NCBI GenBank assembly: GCA_036751905.1
Contig: DAIOTP010000062.1
Location: 1-19,421, forward strand
Direction of reading: 5' to 3'
Length of the DNA: 19,421 nt
From: T3Sed10-241 sp036751905
GTDB taxonomy: Bacteria; Bacteroidota; Bacteroidia; Flavobacteriales_D; Cryomorphaceae
Under the pieces are notes generated by a model. It did not search any database. It had not been told where the DNA came from and saw only the letters and a program-made list of their open reading frames with translations. The translations under genes and the position numbers were made by a program. Shown piece after piece: positions 13,668 to 19,421 of this stretch (position 1 is its first letter; each line of letters opens with the position of its first letter).

Positions 13668-15080
13668 ATGAAAGTAGAACAGATTTATACCGGATGTATC
13701 GCTCACGCAGCGTACTACCTTGTGAGCAATGGCGAAGCCGCCATTTTTGACCCGCTGCGAGAAGTGCAGCCCTACATGGACCGTGCTGAGGCCGATGGTG
13801 CCAAAATCAAGTATGTTTTTGAAACACACTTTCACGCTGATTTTGTGAGCGGCCACCTCGACCTGGCCAAGAAAACGGGAGCCAAAATCGTCTATGGCCC
13901 AACTGCCAAGCCTGGCTTTGACGCCCTTGTTGCCGAAGATGACCAAATATTTGAAGTGGGTGCTTATAAAGTAAAGGTGATCCACACTCCGGGTCACACC
14001 ATGGAAAGTACCACCTTCCTGCTCATTGATGCCGATGGCAAAGAACATGGCATCGTGACCGGCGACACCCTTTTTATAGGAGATGTAGGCCGTCCCGACC
14101 TTGCACAACACGTTATTGCCGACCTTACCGAGGACAAACTGGCTGGCTACCTCTATGAATCTCTGCGCAACAAAATCATGCCACTTCCCGACCACCTCAT
14201 TGTGTATCCCAACCACGGTGCAGGAAGCGCTTGCGGCAAAAAAATGAGCAAGGAAACGACCGACACCCTGGGCAACCAAAAAAAGGTAAACTACGCCCTC
14301 AACCCTGAATTGAGCAAAGAGGAATTCAAAAAGCAATTGCTCGAGGGCCTCACAGCACCTCCGGCCTACTTTCCCAAAAATGTGCTCATGAACATCCAGG
14401 GATATGACAGCCTCGATGATGTCATGGAGCGTGCACAAAAACCACTTTCGCCCGCAGCTTTTGAGGCTGCCGCCAATGAAACCCATGCCTTGATGCTCGA
14501 TACCCGCGATGCTGGCGAATTTGCCAAAGGCTTTGTGCCAAACAGCATCAACATAGGACTCGACGGCAATTTTGCCATGTGGGTAGGCGAAATGATCACC
14601 GACATCAAGCAACCTATCCTGCTCATCACCACCCCCGGTCACGAAGAGGAAGCCATGGTGCGCCTCTCACGTGTGGGCTATGATGGAACCATAGGCTACC
14701 TCGAAGGTGGCATCGAAGCATGGAAGAAAGCAGGGATGGAGACCGACGCCGTACAGCGCATGACGCCTGCGGAATTTGCTGAAAAGTACCCACAACTGCC
14801 CACCATCATCGATGTGCGCAAAAAAAGCGAATTCGACTCACAACATGTGGAAGGCGCCATCAACATCCCTTTAAATGAAATCAACAAGCACCTTGCCGAA
14901 ATACCTAAGAATGAACCCTTCATTCTGCATTGTGCCGGAGGCTACCGCAGCATGATTGCTGCATCCATCCTCAGGGCACGTGGCTGGGACAATTTCAAGG
15001 ATGTGGAGGGTGGTTTCACCGAAATTCTAAACACCGGAGTAAAAACAACAGAGTACGTGTGCCCTTCAACATTGCTGTGA
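13668..15080 (+). CDS. Persulfide dioxygenase-rhodanese fusion (CstB/ETHE1-like)
   Basis: 470 residues from ATG 13668; a TTG 123 bases earlier lies before the promoter and is rejected. Residues 1-240 are a metallo-beta-lactamase fold with THFHADFVSGH (H54, H56, D58), HTPGH (H110), TGDTLF (D133) and YPNHG (H183). In ETHE1-type enzymes equivalent residues hold the single Fe(II) that oxidises glutathione or low-molecular-weight persulfide to sulfite. Residues 262-350 are a rhodanese fold with LDTRDAGEF, but TTPGHEEE (321-328) replaces the Cys loop, so this is a pseudo-rhodanese. Residues 362-460 are an active-type rhodanese with C422 in HCAGGYRS. This order matches S. aureus CstB. The likely role is cytoplasmic persulfide detoxification and thiosulfate formation. 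Confidence 0.92.
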   Translation: MKVEQIYTGCIAHAAYYLVSNGEAAIFDPLREVQPYMDRAEADGAKIKYVFETHFHADFVSGHLDLAKKTGAKIVYGPTAKPGFDALVAEDDQIFEVGAYKVKVIHTPGHTMESTTFLLIDADGKEHGIVTGDTLFIGDVGRPDLAQHVIADLTEDKLAGYLYESLRNKIMPLPDHLIVYPNHGAGSACGKKMSKETTDTLGNQKKVNYALNPELSKEEFKKQLLEGLTAPPAYFPKNVLMNIQGYDSLDDVMERAQKPLSPAAFEAAANETHALMLDTRDAGEFAKGFVPNSINIGLDGNFAMWVGEMITDIKQPILLITTPGHEEEAMVRLSRVGYDGTIGYLEGGIEAWKKAGMETDAVQRMTPAEFAEKYPQLPTIIDVRKKSEFDSQHVEGAINIPLNEINKHLAEIPKNEPFILHCAGGYRSMIAASILRARGWDNFKDVEGGFTEILNTGVKTTEYVCPSTLL

Positions 15081-15096
15081 AAAACACAAATAAAGC

Positions 15097-15315
15097 ATGA
15101 AAACCAACAAAAAAAGACTCCTCTTCCTTGTGTTGGGAGTTCTTTTGGGTGCCTCAGGCGGATTCCTTTATTGGAACCACATAGGCTGCACCAGTGAAGG
15201 CTGCTTAATAGCGAGCAATCCGGTGGTGGCTACCGCCTACGGAGCGCTACTGCTGGGGCTTATCACCGACCAAATTTTTCAATCCAGTCACAAAAAAAAC
15301 AAACAGGAAATATGA
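15097..15315 (+). CDS. Small two-Cys membrane protein (DUF6132-like)
   Basis: A 72-residue protein with membrane segments at about 8-26 and 43-60, joined by a loop with GCTSEGCLI (C31, C36). The pattern G-C-x4-C followed by S-x-P fits my recollection of the Bacteroidota DUF6132 family. It starts 16 bases after the persulfide dioxygenase and overlaps the next rhodanese gene by four bases (ATGA), so it belongs to this operon. The paired Cys near the membrane and the rhodanese neighbours suggest handling or passage of sulfane sulfur, which is an inference. No enzymatic motif is seen. Confidence 0.82.
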   Translation: MKTNKKRLLFLVLGVLLGASGGFLYWNHIGCTSEGCLIASNPVVATAYGALLLGLITDQIFQSSHKKNKQEI

Positions 15316-15602
15316 ACATCACCGAAATAATCAAATCCGGTCAAGGCACCATCGTTGATGTGCGCTCTGCGGAAGAGTTTGAAATGGGCCACAACCAGGG
15401 GGCCATCAACATTCCACTGCCCATGATAAGCCAAAGGGTCGAGGAATTCAAAGCCCTGAGCCAGCCCATACTGCTGGTTTGCGCCAGCGGCAACCGCAGC
15501 GGCATAGCCACCATGATGCTGCAGCGCGACGGAGTAGAATGCTTCAACGCCGGCGGCTGGACTGATTTTGACTACCAGCTGAGCATGCTCCAAGCAGGCT
15601 GA
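15312..15602 (+). CDS. Single-domain rhodanese sulfurtransferase
   Basis: A 96-residue one-domain rhodanese. VDVRSAEEFEMGH and GAINIPL at the N-terminal side are standard fold motifs. The active-site loop is CASGNRSG with C57 as the persulfide-forming Cys. C-terminal NAGGWTDF matches the usual GG-W motif. It has no signal peptide and is therefore cytoplasmic. The start codon overlaps the stop of the membrane-protein gene. It likely passes sulfane sulfur to or from the membrane protein or the persulfide dioxygenase, and it is the last gene before the terminator at 15649. Confidence 0.92.
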   Translation: MNITEIIKSGQGTIVDVRSAEEFEMGHNQGAINIPLPMISQRVEEFKALSQPILLVCASGNRSGIATMMLQRDGVECFNAGGWTDFDYQLSMLQAG

Positions 15603-15648
15603 GCATTGCGCACGGCTTTTACATCAAAAAACGCCGAAAGGCTCACAT

Positions 15649-15679
15649 GCAAAAGGGCCCCATCGCTGGGGCCCTTTGC
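15649..15679. terminator. Bidirectional intrinsic terminator
   Basis: AAAGGGCCCC (15652-15661) and GGGGCCCTTT (15668-15677) form a ten-pair stem with loop ATCGCT. Outer GCA/TGC pairs extend it around one bulged A. It sits between convergent genes (rhodanese on plus, sucD on minus) and has short T runs on both strands. Confidence 0.85.
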
Positions 15680-15688
15680 TATGTTTGC

Positions 15689-15706
15689 ATTTCCCGATCG
15701 GGAAAT
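15689..15706. repeat. 18-base perfect palindrome next to terminator
   Basis: ATTTCCCGATCGGGAAAT is fully self-complementary. It lies ten bases from the terminator and sixteen before the sucD stop. As RNA it gives a seven-pair stem with loop GATC. It may be a second terminator element for sucD or a protein-binding site. Confidence 0.55.
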
Positions 15707-15721
15707 TGAAATTGTAACGAT

Positions 15722-16600
15722 TTAAACGGTTACGCCCAGCACTTCTGCCATCTTTTTGCCGATCTCCGCTGGCGAATCCACCACGTGGATGCCGCACTCG
15801 CGCATGATGGCCTTCTTCGCCTCGGCGGTGTCGTCGGCACCTCCTACTATGGCACCTGCATGGCCCATGGTGCGGCCTTTGGGTGCAGTTTCACCAGCGA
15901 TGAAGCCCACCACCGGCTTGGTGCCGTGGGCCTTGATCCAACGGGCCGCATCGGCCTCGAGGTTGCCTCCAATCTCGCCAATCATTACAATGCCTTCCGT
16001 TTCGGGATCGGCCATGAGCATTTGCACCGCTTGCAGCGTGGTGGTACCGATGATGGGGTCACCGCCAATGCCAATGGCTGTGGTTTGGCCCATGCCCGCT
16101 TTGGTGATCTGGTCCACTGCCTCATAGGTCAATGTACCTGACTTGCTCACGATGCCTACGTTTCCTTTCTGGAAAATGAAACCGGGCATAATACCGACTT
16201 TGGCTTCACCTGCGGTCATCACACCAGGGCAATTGGGGCCTATAAGTACGCAATCGCGGTTATCGACATAATTTTTTACCCGCACCATATCGTTTACAGG
16301 AATGCCCTCTGTGATGGTCACAATGACCTTGATGCCCGCTTCGGCAGCTTCAAGAATGGCATCGGCTGCAAATGCGGGCGGCACAAAGATGATGCTTACA
16401 TCGGCAGCAGTGTCCTTCACGGCATCGGCCACTGTATTGAACACGGGCCTGTCAAGGTGTTGTTGGCCTCCTTTACCCGGAGTAACGCCACCTACCACAT
16501 TGGTGCCGTATTCAATCATTTGGGAGGCGTGGAAGGTACCTTCACTGCCGGTAAAACCCTGAACGATAACGCGTGAATTTTTATTGACAAGTACTGACAT
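15722..16600 (-). CDS. sucD: Succinyl-CoA synthetase (ADP-forming) alpha subunit
   Basis: 292 residues, the usual family length. The N-terminal Rossmann CoA-binding domain has VIVQGFTGSEGTFH and VTPGKGG. The middle has IGPNCPGVM and SKSGTLTYEA. The C-terminal ligase domain carries the phosphorylated His, H247, in RTMGHAGAIVGG. The enzyme interconverts succinyl-CoA and succinate with nucleotide phosphorylation in the TCA cycle. It needs the beta subunit SucC, which is not in this window; separate sucC and sucD loci are, as I recall, common in Bacteroidota. The ATG at 16600 is 35 bases from a strong promoter box. Transcription ends toward the shared terminator at 15649. Confidence 0.98.
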   Translation of the reverse strand: MSVLVNKNSRVIVQGFTGSEGTFHASQMIEYGTNVVGGVTPGKGGQQHLDRPVFNTVADAVKDTAADVSIIFVPPAFAADAILEAAEAGIKVIVTITEGIPVNDMVRVKNYVDNRDCVLIGPNCPGVMTAGEAKVGIMPGFIFQKGNVGIVSKSGTLTYEAVDQITKAGMGQTTAIGIGGDPIIGTTTLQAVQMLMADPETEGIVMIGEIGGNLEADAARWIKAHGTKPVVGFIAGETAPKGRTMGHAGAIVGGADDTAEAKKAIMRECGIHVVDSPAEIGKKMAEVLGVTV

Positions 16601-16626
16601 GGTGATGTTTTAAGATATAATGCGTT

Positions 16627-16665
16627 TTGGTGGGCAAAAATAGGGCATCGCATGGCTCCCACCAA
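16627..16665 (-). promoter_or_regulatory. sucD promoter bracketed by inverted repeat
   Basis: On the minus strand, TTG (16665-16663), a 20-base spacer and TATTTTTG (16642-16635) form a full Bacteroidota promoter. Perfect eight-base arms TTGGTGGG (16627-16634) and CCCACCAA (16658-16665) enclose it exactly. The distal arm contains the -33 TTG. Confidence 0.7.
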
Positions 16666-16788
16666 GTTTTACGAGAAGTACAACGCAGTCTTTTCACAAT
16701 TCATGTAAATTAAGTGCCACCCGTGTATTTGTACCTTCCACTTTCGCCAAATATTCGATCTTCGCATCACAACCAAGCACATTACACC

Positions 16789-18423
16789 ATGACATTAGCA
16801 CGCATCCTCAGTACCACAGCCCTTATTTTGGGTCTGAGCATCATTTGCCGAAAAGGCCACACCCAGGACTTTAACGCCCTCGATACCTACATGGAACGCA
16901 TGGCCTCTATGCGCAAGTACACGGGCACCCTCATGCTGGCCTCCGATGACAAAATACTGTATGAGCGCGCCTTTGGTCCTGCCAACGCCCAAGGAAGCAG
17001 CATGAACAGCACCAAATCAGCCTATGCGATAGGCTCTGTGACCAAAACGTTCACCGCGGTACTGCTGCTGCAAATGGTGGAGGAGGGCAAGCTCCAGCTC
17101 GGCGATACGCTTGCGGCCTGGCACCCTGAAATACCTTATGCAAAGGACATTACCATAAGGCAGCTGCTCAACCACACTTCGGGCATAGCCAGCTATACCG
17201 ATATGCCCAACCTCAACGAATGGCAGTACACCTCCCAAAGCCGTGCGGACATGCTCAAAAAAATCAGCAGCCTCGAGCCCCGATTTGTGCCCGGCGAGTC
17301 CCAAGCCTACAGCAACTCCAATTATTACCTGCTTGGTGCAATTCTTGAAAGGACAAGTGGAAAAAACTATGAAAGTCTTTTACAGGAACGCATACTCCGG
17401 CCCCTATCAATGAACAACTCTGGCAGCCAGACCCCTTCCAAAAAAAGCTCCCTTTCCGAGGGCCTGAATCCCACCAACAAGACATGGGAAAGCGCAGCGC
17501 CCATGGAGCCCAGCATCCCCTTTGCTGCAGGAGCCATGCACAGTACCGTGCTCGACATGCATAGCTTTTCGGTGGCCCTGTTCACAGGCAAACTCTTCAA
17601 AGAGGCTGCCACCCTCGACACCATGCGCAGCCCTACCACCGGCACCTACGCCATGGGCCTTTTCGAAAGTGAAGTGGCTGGCGAGCGCGGAGTCGGACAC
17701 ACCGGGGGCATAGATGGCTACTCCGCCATGTGGATGTACTTCCCAGGCAAAAAACTGCATTTCATAAGCTTGAGCAACAGCATGCTGAGCGATCACCAGG
17801 CTGTAGCGGAGCAAACAATGCGGGTGTACCGCGGCGAGCCTATCGAGATGCCCGAACAGCGACAGTCCGTAATTTTGCCGACAGAGCTCCTGCAGCTCTA
17901 TGCAGGTGCCTACGCTTTGGATGCCGGGTTTTTGCTCAATGTGGCAGTGGCAGCCGAGGGCTTGAGCATTGAAGTGCCGGGGCAGCCCGCAGTTACCGTG
18001 GCAGCTGCCGATGAGCGCCTCTTTTACTCCGAGGTACTCAACCTTGAGCTGGGTTTCGAGCTCGAAGAGGATGGCTCCAAAGTGAAGAGCATCACGCTGC
18101 GCCAAGCAGGCATGGACTTCAAAGGCAGTCCATTCAACATGCCTGACCAACTCATCACCATTCCAGCCGACAAGCTTAAGCGCCTCGAGGGGACCTATGA
18201 ATTGGCCAAAGGCTTCGACATAAAAATATTTGTCCAGGGCGAAATTCTCATGGCTCAAGCCACCGGTCAGGGCGCTTTCGAGCTTATGGCCGAGGATGAA
18301 ACACATTTCTTTGCTACCGTCGCCCCCATCGACATACAGTTTGAATTCGATGATGAGGGCGCCACCAAGGCCTTGCTGCTGAAGCAGGGTGGTACGATAA
18401 CATATGCTGAAAAAAAGGAATAA
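16789..18423 (+). CDS. Secreted serine hydrolase, beta-lactamase (class C-like) family
   Basis: 544 residues from ATG 16789; a GTG 75 bases upstream would put 25 residues before the signal peptide and is rejected. The signal peptide ends near residue 26 (LGLSIICRKGHTQ). The catalytic domain has S83-V-T-K86 (nucleophile and general base), Y174-S-N176, and H304-T-G-G307 in place of KTG. The last set is usual in esterase or peptidase-type members, so antibiotic hydrolysis is not implied. After residue 370 there are two beta-rich C-terminal repeats, starting ELLQLYAGAYALDAGF and KLKRLEGTYELAKGF, similar to DUF3471. The protein is probably periplasmic. The substrate is unknown; D-amino peptides or esters are typical for the family. 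Confidence 0.92.
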   Translation: MTLARILSTTALILGLSIICRKGHTQDFNALDTYMERMASMRKYTGTLMLASDDKILYERAFGPANAQGSSMNSTKSAYAIGSVTKTFTAVLLLQMVEEGKLQLGDTLAAWHPEIPYAKDITIRQLLNHTSGIASYTDMPNLNEWQYTSQSRADMLKKISSLEPRFVPGESQAYSNSNYYLLGAILERTSGKNYESLLQERILRPLSMNNSGSQTPSKKSSLSEGLNPTNKTWESAAPMEPSIPFAAGAMHSTVLDMHSFSVALFTGKLFKEAATLDTMRSPTTGTYAMGLFESEVAGERGVGHTGGIDGYSAMWMYFPGKKLHFISLSNSMLSDHQAVAEQTMRVYRGEPIEMPEQRQSVILPTELLQLYAGAYALDAGFLLNVAVAAEGLSIEVPGQPAVTVAAADERLFYSEVLNLELGFELEEDGSKVKSITLRQAGMDFKGSPFNMPDQLITIPADKLKRLEGTYELAKGFDIKIFVQGEILMAQATGQGAFELMAEDETHFFATVAPIDIQFEFDDEGATKALLLKQGGTITYAEKKE

Positions 18424-18457
18424 ACCGCTGTGACGACCTTTGCCGTTATACTCGGTA

Positions 18458-18940
18458 TCAGTTGAAGGTCACTGTAAAGGTGTACACTATATTGTCTTCC
18501 ACCGTCACCTGCTCCACAATCAACTGGTCGCTATTCAAAGTCTTGACAATATATTCGTATGAGCCCTGGCCTTGGGCCTGGTTGTGGATGATCACTGACT
18601 TATCCGAGTTCCAGGTATAGGTACCATTTTCTACGGTGTTGGGATCATTGGGATCACATTTGCTCGCCCCTTCCTCTACAATGTAGGTTCCATTGGACAT
18701 ATAATTGGTAAAGTCATCGCGCTTGCACAGCGGAAACAAGGGGAATAAATCCGACATTTCAGTTTGCGTTTGCGGATTGAATAGAGCCGGATTTACGGTG
18801 ATGGCTGTAAGCACCCAATTTTTGGCTACCAAAAGCTGTTCGCGGCTTGGCGCAGGTGCATCGTCATCATCGCTGCAACCTGTGAAGGCCAGGGAGGAAA
18901 GCATTAAAAATAGGGCAAGAAGCTTAAGTTGGGTTTTCAT
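18458..18940 (-). CDS. Lipocalin-like lipoprotein
   Basis: 160 residues from the ATG at 18940; an in-frame TTG two codons earlier is not needed. The lipoprotein signal ends in LAFTGC with the acylated Cys at residue 22, followed by SDDDD, a Bacteroidota export-type tail. The mature region has the order seen in short Lipocalin_4-like proteins: LLVAKNWVLTAI at the first strand, C-K-R-D-D-F with MSNGTYIVEEG, then GTYTWNSDKSVI and regularly spaced beta strands to the end. Two Cys outside the signal may form a disulfide. Ligand unknown. It converges with the serine hydrolase gene with only 34 bases between stops and diverges from mnmE. Confidence 0.82.
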   Translation of the reverse strand: MKTQLKLLALFLMLSSLAFTGCSDDDDAPAPSREQLLVAKNWVLTAITVNPALFNPQTQTEMSDLFPLFPLCKRDDFTNYMSNGTYIVEEGASKCDPNDPNTVENGTYTWNSDKSVIIHNQAQGQGSYEYIVKTLNSDQLIVEQVTVEDNIVYTFTVTFN

Positions 18941-19123
18941 GGGCAAATGGTTATTGGATTGAATTATGAGAACAAAAATGGCAATTTAAATCAATTATTC
19001 ATCACCGAGTTTTAATTTTTCGGGCGGCCCTGTGTTGACCTTGTCACAAAAAGTTTCCTCGGTACAATGGGCTATCGCAGGTCCGGGTAAATGTGAACGG
19101 TCCAATTTGCCTGATTCTATCAT

Positions 19124-19131
19124 TACTTTTG
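19124..19131 (+). promoter_or_regulatory. -7 promoter-like box directly before mnmE
   Basis: TACTTTTG matches TAnnTTTG exactly and ends four bases before the mnmE ATG. Transcription would begin at or next to the start codon. A TTTG at 19106-19109 is closer than the usual -33 spacing. Confidence 0.4.
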
Positions 19132-19135
19132 CACG

Positions 19136-19421
19136 ATGAATCTCCGGTCGACCACCGATACCATATGCGCATTGAGCACCCCGCCCGGAGTGGGAGCACT
19201 CGCCCTGATACGCGTATCGGGTCCGGAGGCCATCTCCATTTGCTCGACTTATTTTAGCAAAAACCTGAGTACAGCGCCCTCCCACAAGGCCATTTTTGGT
19301 GTGTTTCAGGTTGGCGATGAGGCCATCGATGAAATTGTGCTCACCCTTTTCAGGGCACCCCACAGCTTCACCGGCCAAGACGTGGTGGAACTGAGCTGCC
19401 ACGGATCCACCTACATACAAG
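19136..19421 (+). CDS. mnmE: tRNA modification GTPase MnmE (TrmE), N-terminal part
   Basis: The first 95 codons, cut by the window end. DTICALSTPPGVGALALIRVSGPEAI, read here in two parts (DTICALSTPPGVG and ALALIRVSG), is the N-terminal formyl-tetrahydrofolate-binding domain signature. HSFTGQDVVELSCHGS follows as in all MnmE proteins. With MnmG the protein installs the carboxymethylaminomethyl group at wobble U34 of certain tRNAs. The ATG at 19136 is forced: the frame meets a TGA at 19112-19114 with no other start codon between. The G domain and C-terminal Cys lie outside the window. Confidence 0.95.
   Translation, partial: MNLRSTTDTICALSTPPGVGALALIRVSGPEAISICSTYFSKNLSTAPSHKAIFGVFQVGDEAIDEIVLTLFRAPHSFTGQDVVELSCHGSTYIQ

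Noticed and set aside
13551..14642. 363-codon minus-strand frame
   Set aside because: Antisense to the persulfide dioxygenase gene, which has clear catalytic motifs in the other strand.
16714..16788. GTG start giving a 25-residue N-terminal extension of the serine hydrolase
   Set aside because: It would bury the signal peptide. The ATG at 16789 gives a normal one.
17407..18306. 299-codon minus-strand frame
   Set aside because: Antisense to the serine hydrolase and His/Cys-rich without domain motifs, as is typical of a complementary-strand shadow.

Overview
The window reads as chromosomal DNA from a member of the Bacteroidota, with roughly even base composition. The evidence is: a DnaE with a fused N-terminal proofreading exonuclease, a protein with a type IX secretion sorting tail, lipoproteins of the CxxDDD type, a TPR-type histidine kinase, a carboxypeptidase-regulatory/TonB receptor, and promoter boxes matching the Bacteroidota consensus TTG-N19-20-TAnnTTTG. 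Shine-Dalgarno sequences are essentially absent. A run of ten N at 10615-10624 shows this is a draft, gap-joined assembly. No complete insertion sequence, prophage, CRISPR array, rRNA or convincing tRNA was found.

Layout. 1-2148 (-): the N-terminal 716 codons of dnaE. 2149-2431: a non-gene stretch with a candidate small structured RNA (+) that ends in a strong intrinsic terminator. 2432-6072 (-): a probable four-gene operon of TPR histidine kinase, NarL/LuxR response regulator, small membrane protein and lipoprotein. 6227-8665 (+): a TonB-dependent receptor with a CxxC plug motif, behind an 18-base near-palindrome resembling DtxR-family metal boxes. 8931-10838 (+): a membrane histidine kinase plus a receiver-only response regulator interrupted by the N gap. 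10839-11511: a long non-gene stretch rich in inverted repeats. 11512-13191 (-): a secreted T9SS-sorted protein. 13192-13667: non-gene, with promoters on both strands and a signal-peptide-only mini-ORF.

13668-15602 (+): a compact sulfur operon of persulfide dioxygenase with pseudo-rhodanese and rhodanese domains, a two-Cys membrane protein, and a single-domain rhodanese. It ends at a bidirectional terminator. 15722-16600 (-): sucD, whose promoter is bracketed by an 8-base inverted repeat. 16789-18423 (+): a secreted serine beta-lactamase-like hydrolase. 18458-18940 (-): a lipocalin-like lipoprotein. 19136-end (+): the start of mnmE, whose promoter-like box lies only four bases before the ATG.

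The genes mix housekeeping functions (dnaE, sucD, mnmE) with envelope, sensing and detoxification modules. The strongest candidates for undescribed biology are regulatory and RNA signals rather than new protein families: the 2330-2429 RNA, the inverted-repeat cluster at 10830-11460, the operators at 6227, 13594 and 16627, and a probable leaderless mnmE message.
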